Source of the DNA: Oopsacas minuta
Lineage: Eukaryota > Porifera > Hexactinellida > Lyssacinosida > Leucopsacidae
DNA length: 64,000 bases
Direction: 5' to 3'
Assembly (NCBI GenBank): GCA_024704765.1
Contig: JAKMXF010000296.1
Span: forward strand, 284,465-348,464
Shown: positions 24,125 to 35,700 of the stretch, in pieces
How the letters are laid out: the number at the start of each line of letters is the position of its first letter
How positions within the stretch are numbered: the first letter of the stretch is position 1
Position numbers and translations under genes: made by a program
Notes under the pieces: model-generated
What the model was told of the DNA's origin: nothing
Seen by the model: only the letters and a program-made list of their open reading frames with translations
The model's database searches: none

Positions 24125-24165
24125 AAAAGATGTTAGTTGAATGTAAATATAAACAATAAAAGGAT

Positions 24166-24308
24166 GAGAGTTAGTTAAAGAAGACAATGATTCTGAATTA
24201 TTGATTAAAATATGTAATAGCTCGATTGAATGTTTCTATTCGCATTCACATGAGCTATTACGTATTTTATCAACAATTCGTAACCATTGTCTCCTTTAAC
24301 TAACTCTC
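24166..24308. repeat. Imperfect inverted repeat, about 57-bp arms
   Basis: 24166-24223 (GAGAGTTAGTTAAAGAAGAC...GTAATAGCTC) pairs with 24252-24308 (GAGCTATTACGTA...CTTTAACTAACTCTC), leaving a 28-base loop. It lies directly beside the 3' end of a Tc1 relic and may be a foldback MITE. Confidence 0.65.
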
Positions 24309-24339
24309 AACTTTTTACTACCATTCAGCCATTATCCTT

Positions 24340-24700
24340 TCTAAAATTCTTGAATAAAATTGCTCCAAATGTAAAGTATTGATGAAACATAATCTTTCTT
24401 TATCCTTGCACACTTTCTATGCAATCTGCGTTTCAGAACAGCAAATAGATTTTCTACAGGGTTTTGTTTATGGCTTTGGCTTAGCCATTCTAACATATTT
24501 CTTCATGTTTTTCACCATCCACTCACTCACAACCTCTGATGTGTGTTTTGGATCGTTGTCCATGAATCTAAACCATTTCTGTAAAATTTCTGTGCTTGAG
24601 CCAACAATTTGCATTCTAGAATTTTAGTTTCTACGGCTTCCCTAAACTTCAATCATGTCAGGAATAACGTCCATGGATACGCGGTCTTAACTATGTATTT
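24340..24700 (-). pseudogene. Tc1-like transposase, C-terminal remnant
   Basis: The minus strand reads MDNDPKHTSEVVSEWMVKNM (second catalytic Asp block, usually QDNDPKHT) and, after a frame change, SQSHKQNPVENLFAVLKRRL (catalytic Glu block, usually SPDLNPIENLWxxLKR). KILECKLLAQAQKFYRNG precedes it. Frameshifts and loss of the N-terminal half make it dead. It may belong to the same old insertion as 27871-28130, split by the mariner at 25181. Confidence 0.75.
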
Positions 24701-25530
24701 TATCACGTAGAATTCAATGGGAATAGTTTTAAAATCGATTTCCAGGTAAATTTAGATGAATGATTTATATAAAATTTCACACCTTTATTCTATCTTAAAA
24801 TACATCTTATCTCTCAATCTATCATGTTTTGTTTTAGAGTATATTATCAAGTTATGGCAAGTCATTAATTTTTGTTATATTAGTGAATATATTTACAATA
24901 ACCAATAGAGGGGGGTATTAAATTATGAATTTTTATGGAATTGAGAATAATGGGAAAACTATATATGTAACAATTTCGATTATTATCCATGGTGTATGGA
25001 AACAGTATTTGCATTACGTTTATGTTACAATGAAATTATTTCGATTTTCAGCAAGATATCTATCTGAGAATCTTCAAATTGAATTCCACTGATAATACCT
25101 TTTTGATACCCGATTTCCATTGTTCATAATTTTCAAATTTGATGGATGTTGTGGGATTCCATATTTCCCCAAGAATTATACAAAGGTTGTTCAATAAAAA
25201 GGAGACTTATTTTCATAATTCACATAGTAACCTATACTTATCATAATTGATTATCAAATGTTTCTATAAATTCCCCTTTATCTTTATACATCGTTTCCAT
25301 CGTTCTGGTAACTTTTCCAGCCCATTGGTACAGAATTCTTTAGGGGTCCTTTTTTCCCACTGTTTTTTTTCATACTCCAGCCGTTTGAAATTCTCAAATT
25401 TCTTCCCTCGAAGAGGTCTCTTCATCTCTCCAAACAGCCAGTAGTCGCTGGGAGCCAGGTCTGGACTATACGGGGATGGGGAGGCATTCGAATCCTAAGT
25501 CGTCAATTGCAGCCATTGTCTTGGAGCTTG

Positions 25531-26915
25531 CAGTCTGTCAACTTGAAATTGGGAAAATCTTTTTCGATGTTAGAATGTTCCTAATTGCTTTTTCAAATTG
25601 GAGATCGTAATAATATTGATACTTTGTGTTTTTCAACTATTTCTAGTCATTTCTTAACCAACTGAACTTCTCTAGCTGACTGCGGTAACAAAATATTTCA
25701 ATTTATACTTAGTTGCTAATCAAATAATCTATATAAATATTTATCACTTGAATTTCTCGCAGCACTTCTATTTCTTCGCTAATAATTCTTTACTTCCATC
25801 AATTCAAAACCTTAAAATGAACGAGCAAGAACAGCGTAACAATATCAAGATACTTTTCGACACAGGAATCACGAATTGTATGGAATTATCTCGAAGAACT
25901 GGAGTTCCAAAAAGTACAGTTTATCGCACTGTTTACAAATTGAGGAATGCTGAATCCGTTGATAGAAAGATTGGTTCCGGGAAACAGCGTCAGACCAAAG
26001 CAAATAACGCTAGATTACTTGTTAGTTTGGCAATCAACAATCCTAGGTTATCTGTGAGGAAGTTGACTTGCAAATTTAACAAAAGGCGGGGTCTATCGTT
26101 CTCACACGAGGCTGTAAGGATTGAGATGAAGCGGCGTGGCTACACCCGCAAGGTTGCTAGAAAGATTCCGATGCTTACACAAACCCATAAGGCTTATCGT
26201 GTCGATTGGGCTAAGTCTAACAGATGTAGAGATTGGGAGAAAGTGATATTTAGCGATGAGATGTCCATTTGGCTAGCTGGTGGCAGAGTATGTGTCTGGT
26301 GTAAAGGTGATTCGAAACCTGTAAAACCCAGTACGAAACACTCTCCTAAATTGCATGTTTGGGGAGCGTTTTCAGCACGTGGAACGTTTCCTATCAAGGT
26401 TTTCAGAGAAAATCTCACCGGGCGACTTTACTGCGACATTCTGCACGAATGTTTAGTAGAACAAGCAAGTGTCTTGTACCCTGATGGATGGGTTTTCCAG
26501 GAAGACAACGATCCCAAACACACGTGCAACCTTGCTAAAGGATACATGGAGGAGAAAGGGATACATAGGATGGATTGGCCTGCTTGTAGTCCGGATTTGA
26601 ATCCGATCGAGAACCTCTGGTCGTGGATCAAGAGACAAATCGATTTGAAGTCACCACGAAATTTAAATGAGCTGGAAAGGGAGCTAAATAAAGGATGGAA
26701 TTCTTTAGAACATGAATTTTTACGTCCATTTTTGGTGATCGATGCCCAAAAGAGTCAAATTAGTACGAAAAGTAACGGAAATAAGATAAATTATTAGACC
26801 TACTATATTATTGATTGTTTAAGGATTCTAATAGTATATTTAGAATAGAAATACACTAAATGTACTTGTAGCTAGGGAAAAACAAAGATCTTCCCAATTT
26901 CATGTTGACAGACTG
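25531..26915. mobile_element. Tc1-like transposon nested in mariner
   Basis: 1385 bp with inverted ends of about 30 bp: left CAGTCTGTCAACTTGAAATT, right complement CAGTCTGTCAACATGAAATT, continuing GGGAA(A/G)ATCTTT. The right flank is TA (26916-26917); the left flank is TG (25529-25530), a mutated TA. It carries one plus-strand gene and is the youngest layer of the local nest. Confidence 0.88.
25817..26797 (+). CDS. Tc1-like transposase, open reading frame
   Basis: 326 residues, normal for Tc1 transposases, from MNEQEQRNNIKILFDTGITN. The ATG at 25817 is preferred over an in-frame ATG at 25748 because family members begin near this point. Order: first HTH (ITNCMELSRRTGVPKSTVYR), basic linker GSGKQRQT, second HTH (SHEAVRIEMKRRGYTRKVAR), then the DD34E nuclease with VIFSDEMSIWL (Asp 1), FQEDNDPKHT (Asp 2) and DLNPIENLW (Glu). 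Catalysis is cut-and-paste at TA. The extreme C-terminus reads FLVIDAQKSQISTKSNGNK; between about 26741 and 26785 another frame gives the expected SMPKRVKLVRK, suggesting two compensating one-base changes. The frame stays open, so it may still be expressed. Confidence 0.93.
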   Translation: MNEQEQRNNIKILFDTGITNCMELSRRTGVPKSTVYRTVYKLRNAESVDRKIGSGKQRQTKANNARLLVSLAINNPRLSVRKLTCKFNKRRGLSFSHEAVRIEMKRRGYTRKVARKIPMLTQTHKAYRVDWAKSNRCRDWEKVIFSDEMSIWLAGGRVCVWCKGDSKPVKPSTKHSPKLHVWGAFSARGTFPIKVFRENLTGRLYCDILHECLVEQASVLYPDGWVFQEDNDPKHTCNLAKGYMEEKGIHRMDWPACSPDLNPIENLWSWIKRQIDLKSPRNLNELERELNKGWNSLEHEFLRPFLVIDAQKSQISTKSNGNKINY

Positions 26916-27870
26916 TACATGGGGCCTTGCGTTGTTATGCTGCAGCAATACGCCACATGTCAACTTGCCTCGCATCTGACGTTTAATCGCTTGATGCAAT
27001 TCTTCAATTTGTCAACGTAATAATCATTGTTTATGGTGGTCTTCTCAGCAACCAATCGAGGTGTTTTTCCTTCCATATCCCATAATACTGTTGCCATTCT
27101 CTTCCCTGCTGATTTTGCGGCCTTTACCTTAATGGGTACAGGTTCATCACCTCTCTTCCACTGCTTCGATTCAGTTTTGCTCTCTGGTTCATAATGTGAA
27201 ACCAAGTTTCATCCCCCGTTACTATACGATCCAAAAAGTCTTCCTCTACCTTATATATTGAAATTGATTCCTTGCTAACTCTGACCCTTTCGCGTTTTTG
27301 TTCTTTTGAATGTTTTGCGACCCACGTGCAGTTACCTTCGACATTTCCAGATCTTCAGTGATAATCGAGTGTAGTGTGGCTTTTGATATACCTACCTTAT
27401 CTTCTAACTCTCGCAGGGTTATTCGTCTGTCCTCGTCCAAAATTGTTTGGACCCTCTCGATATTACTGCTGGTTTTTGAGGATGTCGGACGACCTGGACA
27501 AGGGTCATCGTGGAGTTCCTCATCTCCATTATCAAAACGTCCAATCCATCTATATATTGTGGCTTTCAAAGGACATTCATCACCCAAAATATCCTGCATT
27601 TCACGAAGAATGTATGGGCCAGTCTTCTCCTTTTTCTACAGGTACCAAGTTATTTGTCGTTTTCCATCTTTGCTAAAATCCTTTAGTTGGAAAAAGTAGC
27701 CTATACAAATGAAACTTTATACTGAAGAATATGCTAGTAGAGTAAAGAGTATATTTTATCGAAGTTAGACAATCAAGTTAGACTTGTAATCTGATATTAG
27801 GCTTAGAGCTGTATTAACTAGAATATGAATTCAATACATTAGTCTCATTACTTATTAAACAACCTTTGTA

Positions 27871-28130
27871 GTTCAAAATACAAAGTCGCCAGTTCCAAGG
27901 AAAAGCTGCCCAAATATTCACTTTAGCACTATGTTTGAATGTACACTGAGATTTCATAATACCTCTTTTGTCCACAATTTCACTTCCCCTTATGGAGCCA
28001 TAATGATGCTTCATCACAACATTTGGCGTGTTTCCACTTTCTCCTTTGGTTTTAGGCCACTGGGGACTCTTTTTCCTCTTAACATCTTATTACATCTGTA
28101 CCTTAGATGCGAATTTCTTTTCGTACAGCA
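27871..28130 (-). pseudogene. Possible Tc1-like remnant
   Basis: The minus strand reads CTFKHSAKVNIWAAFPWNWR before the mariner boundary, resembling the KHSPKxxVWGAF block of Tc1 transposases (compare KHSPKLHVWGAFSARG in the intact copy at 26339). Upstream wording is not recognisable. It may be the N-terminal half of the relic at 24340-24700, separated by the mariner, but 480 bp on the other side cannot be accounted for. Confidence 0.4.
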
Positions 28131-28792
28131 AACTGACTAAACATATATGAACTGTATCATACTATCCTATAAACAAAGGTTGAGGAACTTATTTTAATTC
28201 TGGTCCATGGATGGCAATTACCATGGGATTATTGTGAACGATGTCTCAAAAATTACCTAATTTAATGATTTTCTAACTAAATATGATATATTCATTTGCT
28301 CCTACTTAGTTAGAAGATATTTGCATAATTTATGAAACTGGTAAACTTCATTCTTTGGGATATTTGCATTATCAATCTATTGGTGGAAATCATCATAATT
28401 ATCATCCTACAATGTGAATATTCCATTAGTTTTTGCATTTTGTCAAATATCCTTCACTAGTCTTTTTGCTATATTTCAATTGTTTTCAAGATATTTTGCT
28501 CACTTAACCCACCAATTCCAATCTATTTTCACATCTTATCAGCTGTATTCTGCCTCTATTTCACTATTTTTCATTTATTTGATTCTACATCTAAAATCTT
28601 CGACATGCTTGTCTGGTATCTGGTTGTGAGTCTAGCTATTGCGATCAAGATGAATATTTGAATTTACATATATTTTCTCTTTACGAATGATAATAACACT
28701 CGTGAAGAGTGGTCACGACTATACCTCTACCGAGATAATACTATAAGATGAACAAACGATTGAAGGTATGTTGTCATACTATTCTTTAATCA
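28131..28792. other. Gap: nothing recognised
   Basis: AT-rich; the 71-codon frame at 28414 is phenylalanine- and serine-rich noise from T-rich sequence. Confidence 0.35.
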
Positions 28793-28800
28793 CACTACTC

Positions 28801-28957
28801 CAGCGGTTCCCAACCTTGGGTCCATGGGCTCATGGCAGTCCACGGGCCACAACACGGCTCCATAGGATCTAAAATTTTGTATTGAATTGTACGACAGGGA
28901 TCCATAGAATGTGTATAAATTAGTAAGGTGATACATGAAAAAGGTTGGGATCAGCTG
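28801..28957. mobile_element. hAT-type MITE with exact 8-bp duplication
   Basis: 157 bp between two copies of CACTACTC (28793-28800 and 28958-28965). Ends are inverted: CAGCGGTTCCCAACCTT on the left, complement CAGCTGATCCCAACCTT on the right, the classic CAGnGGTTCnCAACCTT terminus of hAT (Charlie-like) elements. No coding sequence. Confidence 0.92.
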
Positions 28958-28965
28958 CACTACTC

Positions 28966-30953
28966 TATAGCTATATAGCTCAATCAGTTTTCATTTTTAT
29001 CTTTCAGTCAACTCTCGTTATAACCAACTCTGATATATGAAACTTTCGTTGTTTCGAAGAGACTCTTGCCCCTGTTGCTTGGAAGTAAAATAACCTTTCC
29101 TTATACAATGTTCTGGGACTTAGTTTCATTTCGCTATAAGTGGAATTTCGTTAATCCCAGAGTTTTGTACTATCTTACAAGGTTATAAGTGTATTTATTC
29201 TACTCCGTTTATTCCGTAATGAACGCCGGGTCCAGAGGACTTTTCGAAATTATATTTTAATTTGTGAACTTTGAATGAGTATTCTTGTACTCCTTTTTTC
29301 CGAAATATATTTAACATAAACAAAGGGTTGCAGCTCAATTTTAAGAGCGTATTTTCTACTTATCCTATTTTGCCTCTAATTCTATTTACAATATCTTGGT
29401 CCAATCTGGTAAATCTAATATATTGAAATTTGATACGATAACAGCAAAATATTTTTCCCTCAGGTTTGGTAATTTCAAAGCGAAATTAACTTTGCAATCT
29501 TAATTTCGATTTCTAATTTATCATGAGTCATATGTTTGTCTTTTAGCTTGAAAGATGGAAATAGCACATACGGACCACTCAATGTACAATTCCTTTGCTA
29601 ATTATTAAGTGGTTGAAAATATTCAATGTAAAGGTTTGAAACAAATACCCTCACATACCGTTACATCGAAGCTCAAGGGACGACTGGGATAATTACTTTG
29701 ATATATCGGGAGTTCTATATAACTGATGAATTTTATGTTAGTTGTCGAATTGCGACAAAATCTGTATAATTTCAGACTTCGATATGAATAGGTATTTCAA
29801 GATACTCATGTTCGATATAACAAGCTTCGACATTATTTGATTTACATAGCTGCAAGTATTCATCTCCACTTTGGCTTCGGATTTTCTTCAATTACGTATT
29901 ACATTCTCTTTTTCTTGAATTAAGGCTAATATCAGCACAAAATTATACCATACCATGTTCCCAGATAGTTCTATTGATTTAGTAAATATAGCTTTTCTAA
30001 ATTGGTGGAAAGATTATGTGGATATCTTGTGTGAAACCTTTATCATTATTCAAATAGTTTCTTAAGCAATGAATCTATTCTGCGGCCTCCCGTATCATGG
30101 TGGCATTTATTTATATGACCATTAATTCAGATAGATATAGTCATATCTTGAACGATTAGAGTACCTGTGGTGTCTGAAACATAAATGGAACGGATCAGGG
30201 TTGACCGACCGGTATTATCGGGTCAGGTACCTATCGAAATCTTTACCGCCCGGTTGACCACTTTTGATATACCTTAAGAATTTGAACCTTAAAACTACTA
30301 AAATACTGCTTATTACACTTGTAATGGGGTCTATTTTCATTATTGACCTAATTTCTAGTTGTATGATTTATTAGATTTTTCCTCATTAATTTGTATTATT
30401 TAAGGTTACATAAGGATTACCTAATGACCGACTGTCCGGCCGGCTGGGTGGTCTTAAAAAAGCTGAGTGGTTCTATCTCCAGTCTGAAATTAGCATACAC
30501 AGTCTAAACCGTTTTTTCTTACTTATTGGTCTTTCCTACTTAGTTTTCAGGCTCGGATTGTGAAGAATGTTGGATTTACATTCATTTGTCCATTTGCTTA
30601 TCCTACTTTTCCGTGCAAAGAAATCAAAAGAGTTGACCCATTATACTGTATATAATGTCAATTTCGTCCTTGCCAGTTAAACACCTTCGTAGATCTGGGG
30701 CACTATTTTCTAAAACTATTTCAACACAAAATTTACTTATTTATTCACTGTTCTACCGCTTCTATATTGAAATGGTTTCCTGTTTCTATATCCTTTTTCT
30801 GTTCATGATTCATTAGCATCCGACAATTTGAGCTTGACAGCTTATTGCTCCAGGTTAGCTTGGGTATTGAACAGCTAAGTGTTATTAATCGCTTCGCGAC
30901 AAAGTATACTCTGCACTATGTGCTTCGAATTCACAGAATAGTTACAATTTTAA
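28966..30953. other. Gap: worn repeats possible, no gene
   Basis: AT-rich. 29007-29160 begins CAGTCAACTCTCGTTATAACC, resembling a Tigger-type terminus, but no partner end was found. GC-richer motifs near 30198-30250 and 30425-30455 (GACCGACCGG, CCGGCCGGC) are partly inverted and may be a decayed MITE. Confidence 0.3.
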
Positions 30954-31160
30954 GATTTTATTATCCATGGTCCATCAAAATTTCGTTGAATGGCCTTCTG
31001 TGGTGACACTGGAGATGCTTTTTCGCTTTTGGTTAGTAATCTGGGCACTTTGTGTCACAAGTTTAATAAATTCTTATATTTTCAAATTGTTTAGTATAGT
31101 CATGGTGCCGTAACAATCCCATGATGAGTTTGCCATTTGGCCAGAATTCTGATCTCATAT
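30954..31160 (+). repeat. Dispersed repeat, copy 2 (copy 1 at 3273-3474)
   Basis: Direct-orientation match to 3273-3474 over about 200 bp with small gaps. Both copies lie in introns of the BAR gene. Confidence 0.65.
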
Positions 31161-32638
31161 ATTGTTATGAATGGGTGAATTTATAATTGATAACTGTAGT
31201 TGAATATTACTTACAATATTTAATCGACGGTTTATTCTGAAGCCTAAAGTATAGGGCCGAAGCGAGTGGCTCATACTCGCCCCGGCCCTAGCCCAAACTA
31301 CCCTCAGGCTCGGTCCGGGCTTGCGCCTAGTGTATTAATCGATCATCAAATCACGAGCGTTCATTAAAAATGATCGTTGACAAATGATCCTTGCCCAAAA
31401 CGGATGACTTTCACGATCATTTCTGTGATCGCTTTTCTGATTTTATCAGTATTATATAATCTGATTGTATGAGCACCATAGGAGATGCTCTATTATGTTA
31501 GTCCATCCCCCACGGCCATGCGTAACCTACCAGTCCGATTGCCATGAATATTCATCCTAAATTCACCTTCTTTTTATTCCAGTTGGTAGAACTCCGGTAA
31601 TTTAGACTTATATTCGTTTATATGTACTATTCATTCCAACTTAAATATAGTTTCCTATTCATTTAATACAATTCTTATTCATATATGATGTACACTAGTA
31701 CGTGCGTATATTTGATTCCCGGAATCTTTTATGTCTAACTTAATAAGCCCCAAACCTTCGTAAGCCTAGGGCATAGTGCCTCTAGTGCCTTGTATTCAAT
31801 CCTCCCCTGAATTTCACCCTGTCGAAGGTGTTCACATCTATAATTTTATGCTATTTAAGCATATTCTATAAAGCTTAATATACACACTTACTTTCATAAA
31901 TAATTACTCACCACAAATCTATCTGGAAATTATAGAATCAAACACAATTTTGCGGTGAATCTAAATAGAAAATATATGTTAGTAGTATAATGAATTGGGA
32001 AATGATTATGTTATGCATTAATATGTCCCAAAAATTGCAATTATTCCATTTTCCAAGGTGTTGAAGTCTTTAATTGGATAATTGGCTCTAAAAATTGAAA
32101 TCTTTGTGATATATTATTCATAACATGTTCATTTTCTTAATCCAATATATTACTAAACATATTTTCTATATAGTTTCACGACTTAGTTGTTGTATCCTTA
32201 AAACCTTTTCTGGAGATTTTGTGGTCAGTGAATATTTATAACCGCCAGTGTAGCTAATTTTTCCTTTTTTTGGATTATTTTACTCGCTACTATTGAAGCA
32301 CGTACAGTCAAACTTGTCATAAATTCCCACAAATATACTTGATAAAAGTGGTAGTTATTTTCGAGTGTTTGTTTTAAGAGTCCTTTATTGTAGGAGACCC
32401 TATACTGCACTATAAGTCAACGAATGTGACAGACCGACTAGTAAAGAATCACAATCAAGTCCAATAATCAACTGATCATTTTATTATTTGTATCAATTTA
32501 TTATGAATATCTATTAGTTCTGTATTGTTAATGAATTGTGATTTTTACATTAAATTAATACTATATATTATTGGTTTGAGTTATCCTACATCTTTAATGT
32601 ATGAATAATATTATATTATATTGCTTTAGAAAATAATA
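31161..32638. other. Gap: nothing recognised
   Basis: Mostly AT-rich. An unusual GC-rich island at 31254-31335 (GGGCCGAAGCGAGTGG...CGCCCCGGCCC) stands out, but no TIR or gene could be linked to it. Confidence 0.35.
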
Positions 32639-32640
32639 TA

Positions 32641-32774
32641 CAGTGTGCAACCTCGATTATCCTGACATACCCCCATGTCCCAGGTTGTATAAACGACCTC
32701 GATCATCCTGATGGTTGATTATCTGGACTCTTTTGACAGGTCCCAACCAGTCGGATAATCGAGTTTGCACAAAC
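32641..32774. mobile_element. Tigger-type MITE, worn right end
   Basis: Left CAGTGTGCAACCTCGATTATCC preceded by TA; right complement reads GTTTGTGCAAACTCGATTATCC. No TA remains on the right. Internal GATnATCCTGA motifs are also inverted. Confidence 0.55.
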
Positions 32775-35700
32775 AATTATTTTGGTTCAGGGTATTTGCC
32801 ATCCATGGTTCTGCATTTGAATATAGTGCCATTGCCTTAGTGTATAGAATGCAAGACTTTCTTTTAAGACTTCAGTCCCCTTTTCATTTACGTAAACTTT
32901 TCTACATATTTATTATTTAAATGACAAATGATATTATAAACCAAGGTTTTTAGGACATAAATGAAGAGTAAAGTAGAATTTTTCAAAGAAAATGGACTTT
33001 TTTGTGGGATGACATTGAGTTGTGGATTTACTGTTTTGAATGTCTTTTTACCTAATTAATCATGAACTTCTAACTGCCCAGACAGTCAACTTGTTCACTC
33101 ATTTTGACTTATAACAAGCTAAGCCTTTGTGTTATTTTCGATATCTCGTAAACCATTAGTTCTTTTGGTATTAAATGAATTTTTATTGAATATGAAGTCA
33201 CGTATGAGTATTTCATTCGCCATAGTCTAAAGGTTTGTGATTTTGAGTTTTACGGTTTTCACCCTTTGTCATTATACACTTAGGGATGTCTATCTGTAGC
33301 GGCAATATTATAGTACCTTTTGCTAGAATATATATTTTCTTTATATTAAACAATGCACATTCTTTATCTTTACAAACTATTTCCAAGTCGATGTGATGTC
33401 ATCTGAGTGTTTACTAAGCGAATTTGTCAAGTTAGCTTGATAACCTTTAATGTTATTGTCAAATCGGCTAGTAAAACATGTCGTATATACCAGATTTCTC
33501 ATACTTTGATAGAATGTTTCGATTACATATCTCCAAAGAAGGTTGCGCAGCCATCAATAATAGCATATTTGGGTGTTATCAGAATTGCTTCATAATCGCT
33601 ATATATATCGTAGGAGTATGGACAATCGGTCATATACTACATTTATCTCTAAGGATTAGGATATCAACACAATTGTGGCATCCATTGTTGCAACTATTGC
33701 ACTGGAAGGTAGAAACTGTCTAATAAATTTTGATATTTCTCATGAAAATAGATCACATTTAATACCTTTAATCGTAAACATATTTATTGACTCTTGAAAG
33801 AGTTTTAAATATCTATCAATAGTCAATTAATTGGGACATTTTTTGACATCTGCTAAGTAAACAATCCGATCACTTCATTTCGAATTGAAATAGTTTGTAG
33901 AGAGATAGATTATGTGTATTGTTAAATATACATATCTTATATATTCGGGCCAAAGTTATCATCTAATACTGTCGCTATTGCAATACATCTTTAAGTGGAT
34001 ATTGATGAATGTGTGAAAGCCGCAAAGAACTACAACCCACAAACATTTCAAGTACCTCAATGTGACAAATTGAATCTCCATGTATGACTTCCTATTCAAC
34101 AATGATATATTAACTACCGATAGAACTAATAGTTTTCTAGGTCTCAAATATACCACACCTAGCCTAGCTCCTATAAAATTGATATAGTTGACAGCAGGTT
34201 GTTTAGAAGTCAATTGTATTATCAAAGAAACTACAAAATGGTCTCTATAATTCTCAATTTTACTTATATTGGCGTATAATATTTTTAGTGATCAATAATA
34301 TTAGACAGACTCTTTAGCTCATCTGATTAGACCATTATTTACACTTTTGGGGTTATAGTGTCCATTCACCTTAGATGTGCAGACTTGTATCTCAGGAACA
34401 TGGTTTTCGATCTTTGTATATTTTATTTATATTGTTGAATACATCTTTAGGTCTATTTTATTTGTTTTGAAATCAAAGATAATAATTTGAATGTCTTACA
34501 AGGTATCAAAGATGAGTATTTTGAGAATATACTTTACCATAAGTCGTCACTTATTGCTGGAAATTTTTCATCAATCTACCCTCCTCTACCACAAGGGTTA
34601 ATACACCTAAAATTTCCATTGAAATTAGTACTAAACTGAGTCTAATATTTGCCAATGGTTTATTCAATTTATATATGATGTTGCTATTTTGATTTCTTTC
34701 TAAACATTTACATGTCAATTACTGTAACCATACAAGTCTAATTGCTACTTTGTATGCTGCTAATTGACAATCAGTGTCACCATGTGCCACTTGTTCCCAT
34801 ATTGTTCAATTGCGGCAATTGTAAAACAATATGATTATTTTGAATATAACCTATGTCTAATTGAGTTGAAAGCTTCTTCAATGTTTAATTCGAATACGTA
34901 GATACAATGTGACTATTATAATACTATTTCTATGGAAATCTTTGGGTACGTGTACTCTTGGTAGAGGAGAGTATGTTGTGTGAGTTTGTATTGATCCTTT
35001 TTCAGGTCAGGGGAATTGCATATCAAGCCATCCAGCCATTTCACTAACAACAAACGATTTCCTTAAAAGTTTGTTAGTTGAATTCCCAACCCAACATTTA
35101 GATTTGCGTGATTTTAAACTGTTTCTGAAACTAGTTATGCGATTATGAAGAGACAAAATTTTAATTTTTTTAAATTTCGAAACCACTCCTTTTGTAAATT
35201 CAATTCTGACATGAACTTGTCAGTTCAAGTCAACAATAGAAGTCAAATCTCAGGAAAGGTCAACATGTAAAATCTGCCTATCGCCTTAAAAATACATTTA
35301 GATTGTATTGTGCTGGCATAATTGGGACTGGAACTAAAGTAAGAAGTGAGACCGTAACTATGACATAGCATTTGGGGAACCTAATTTTAGAGTTGTTGTA
35401 AAATATTACGAATATTGGTAGACTATGTAGAAAATTTGATTTGGTTCCCATCCCTTCTATTCATTTTCTTGTATTCTTTTTTAATATCCAGATTAATTTC
35501 AATTTTCTAATACATATATTAATCACGATTCAAGATTAATCAAATAATTGAAAAGTTTAAAGTCCCCAATTGATCGCATCAGATTAATATTTATGTTCGT
35601 AATTCGGTCATTTTTCCACGGATAATAATATTCACAAAGAATTGAATTTGTGTCATTATTCCTTGACTACATTAATTAACAATTTATATCCACACATATA

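Larger units (their letters stand above)
25241..27667 (-). pseudogene. Mariner transposase interrupted by Tc1 insertion
   Basis: Two parts, 27667-26916 and 25530-25241. Part one: start MENDK at 27667 followed soon by a stop, then a paired HTH region (PLKATIYRWIGRFDNGDEEL, DDPCPGRPTSSKTSSNIERV), VSHYEPESKTESKQW after the first catalytic block, VAEKTTINNDYYVDKL and HNNARPHV. Part two resumes at SSKTMAAIDDLGFECLP and YSPDLAPSDYWLFGEMKRPL, ending in KGEFIETFDNQL. Removing the Tc1 and one TA rejoins the frame exactly at HNNARPHV/SSKT. Besides the insertion there are frameshifts and stops, and the usual second Asp block QDNA reads HNNA. Non-functional. Plus-strand frames here are shadows. Confidence 0.85.
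25181..27868. mobile_element. Mariner element, split by a nested Tc1
   Basis: Ends CAAAGGTTGTTCAATAAAAA (left) and complement of CAAAGGTTGTTTAATAAGTA (right), flanked by TA at 25179-25180 and 27869-27870. It carries a minus-strand mariner transposase broken by insertion of the Tc1 element 25531-26915. Subtracting that insertion leaves about 1.3 kb, the usual mariner size. Confidence 0.85.

Noticed and set aside
26194-26638. Minus-strand ORFs inside the open Tc1 gene, and plus-strand ORFs at 25247-25444 and 27310-27699
   Set aside because: Shadows of transposase sequence on the opposite strand.
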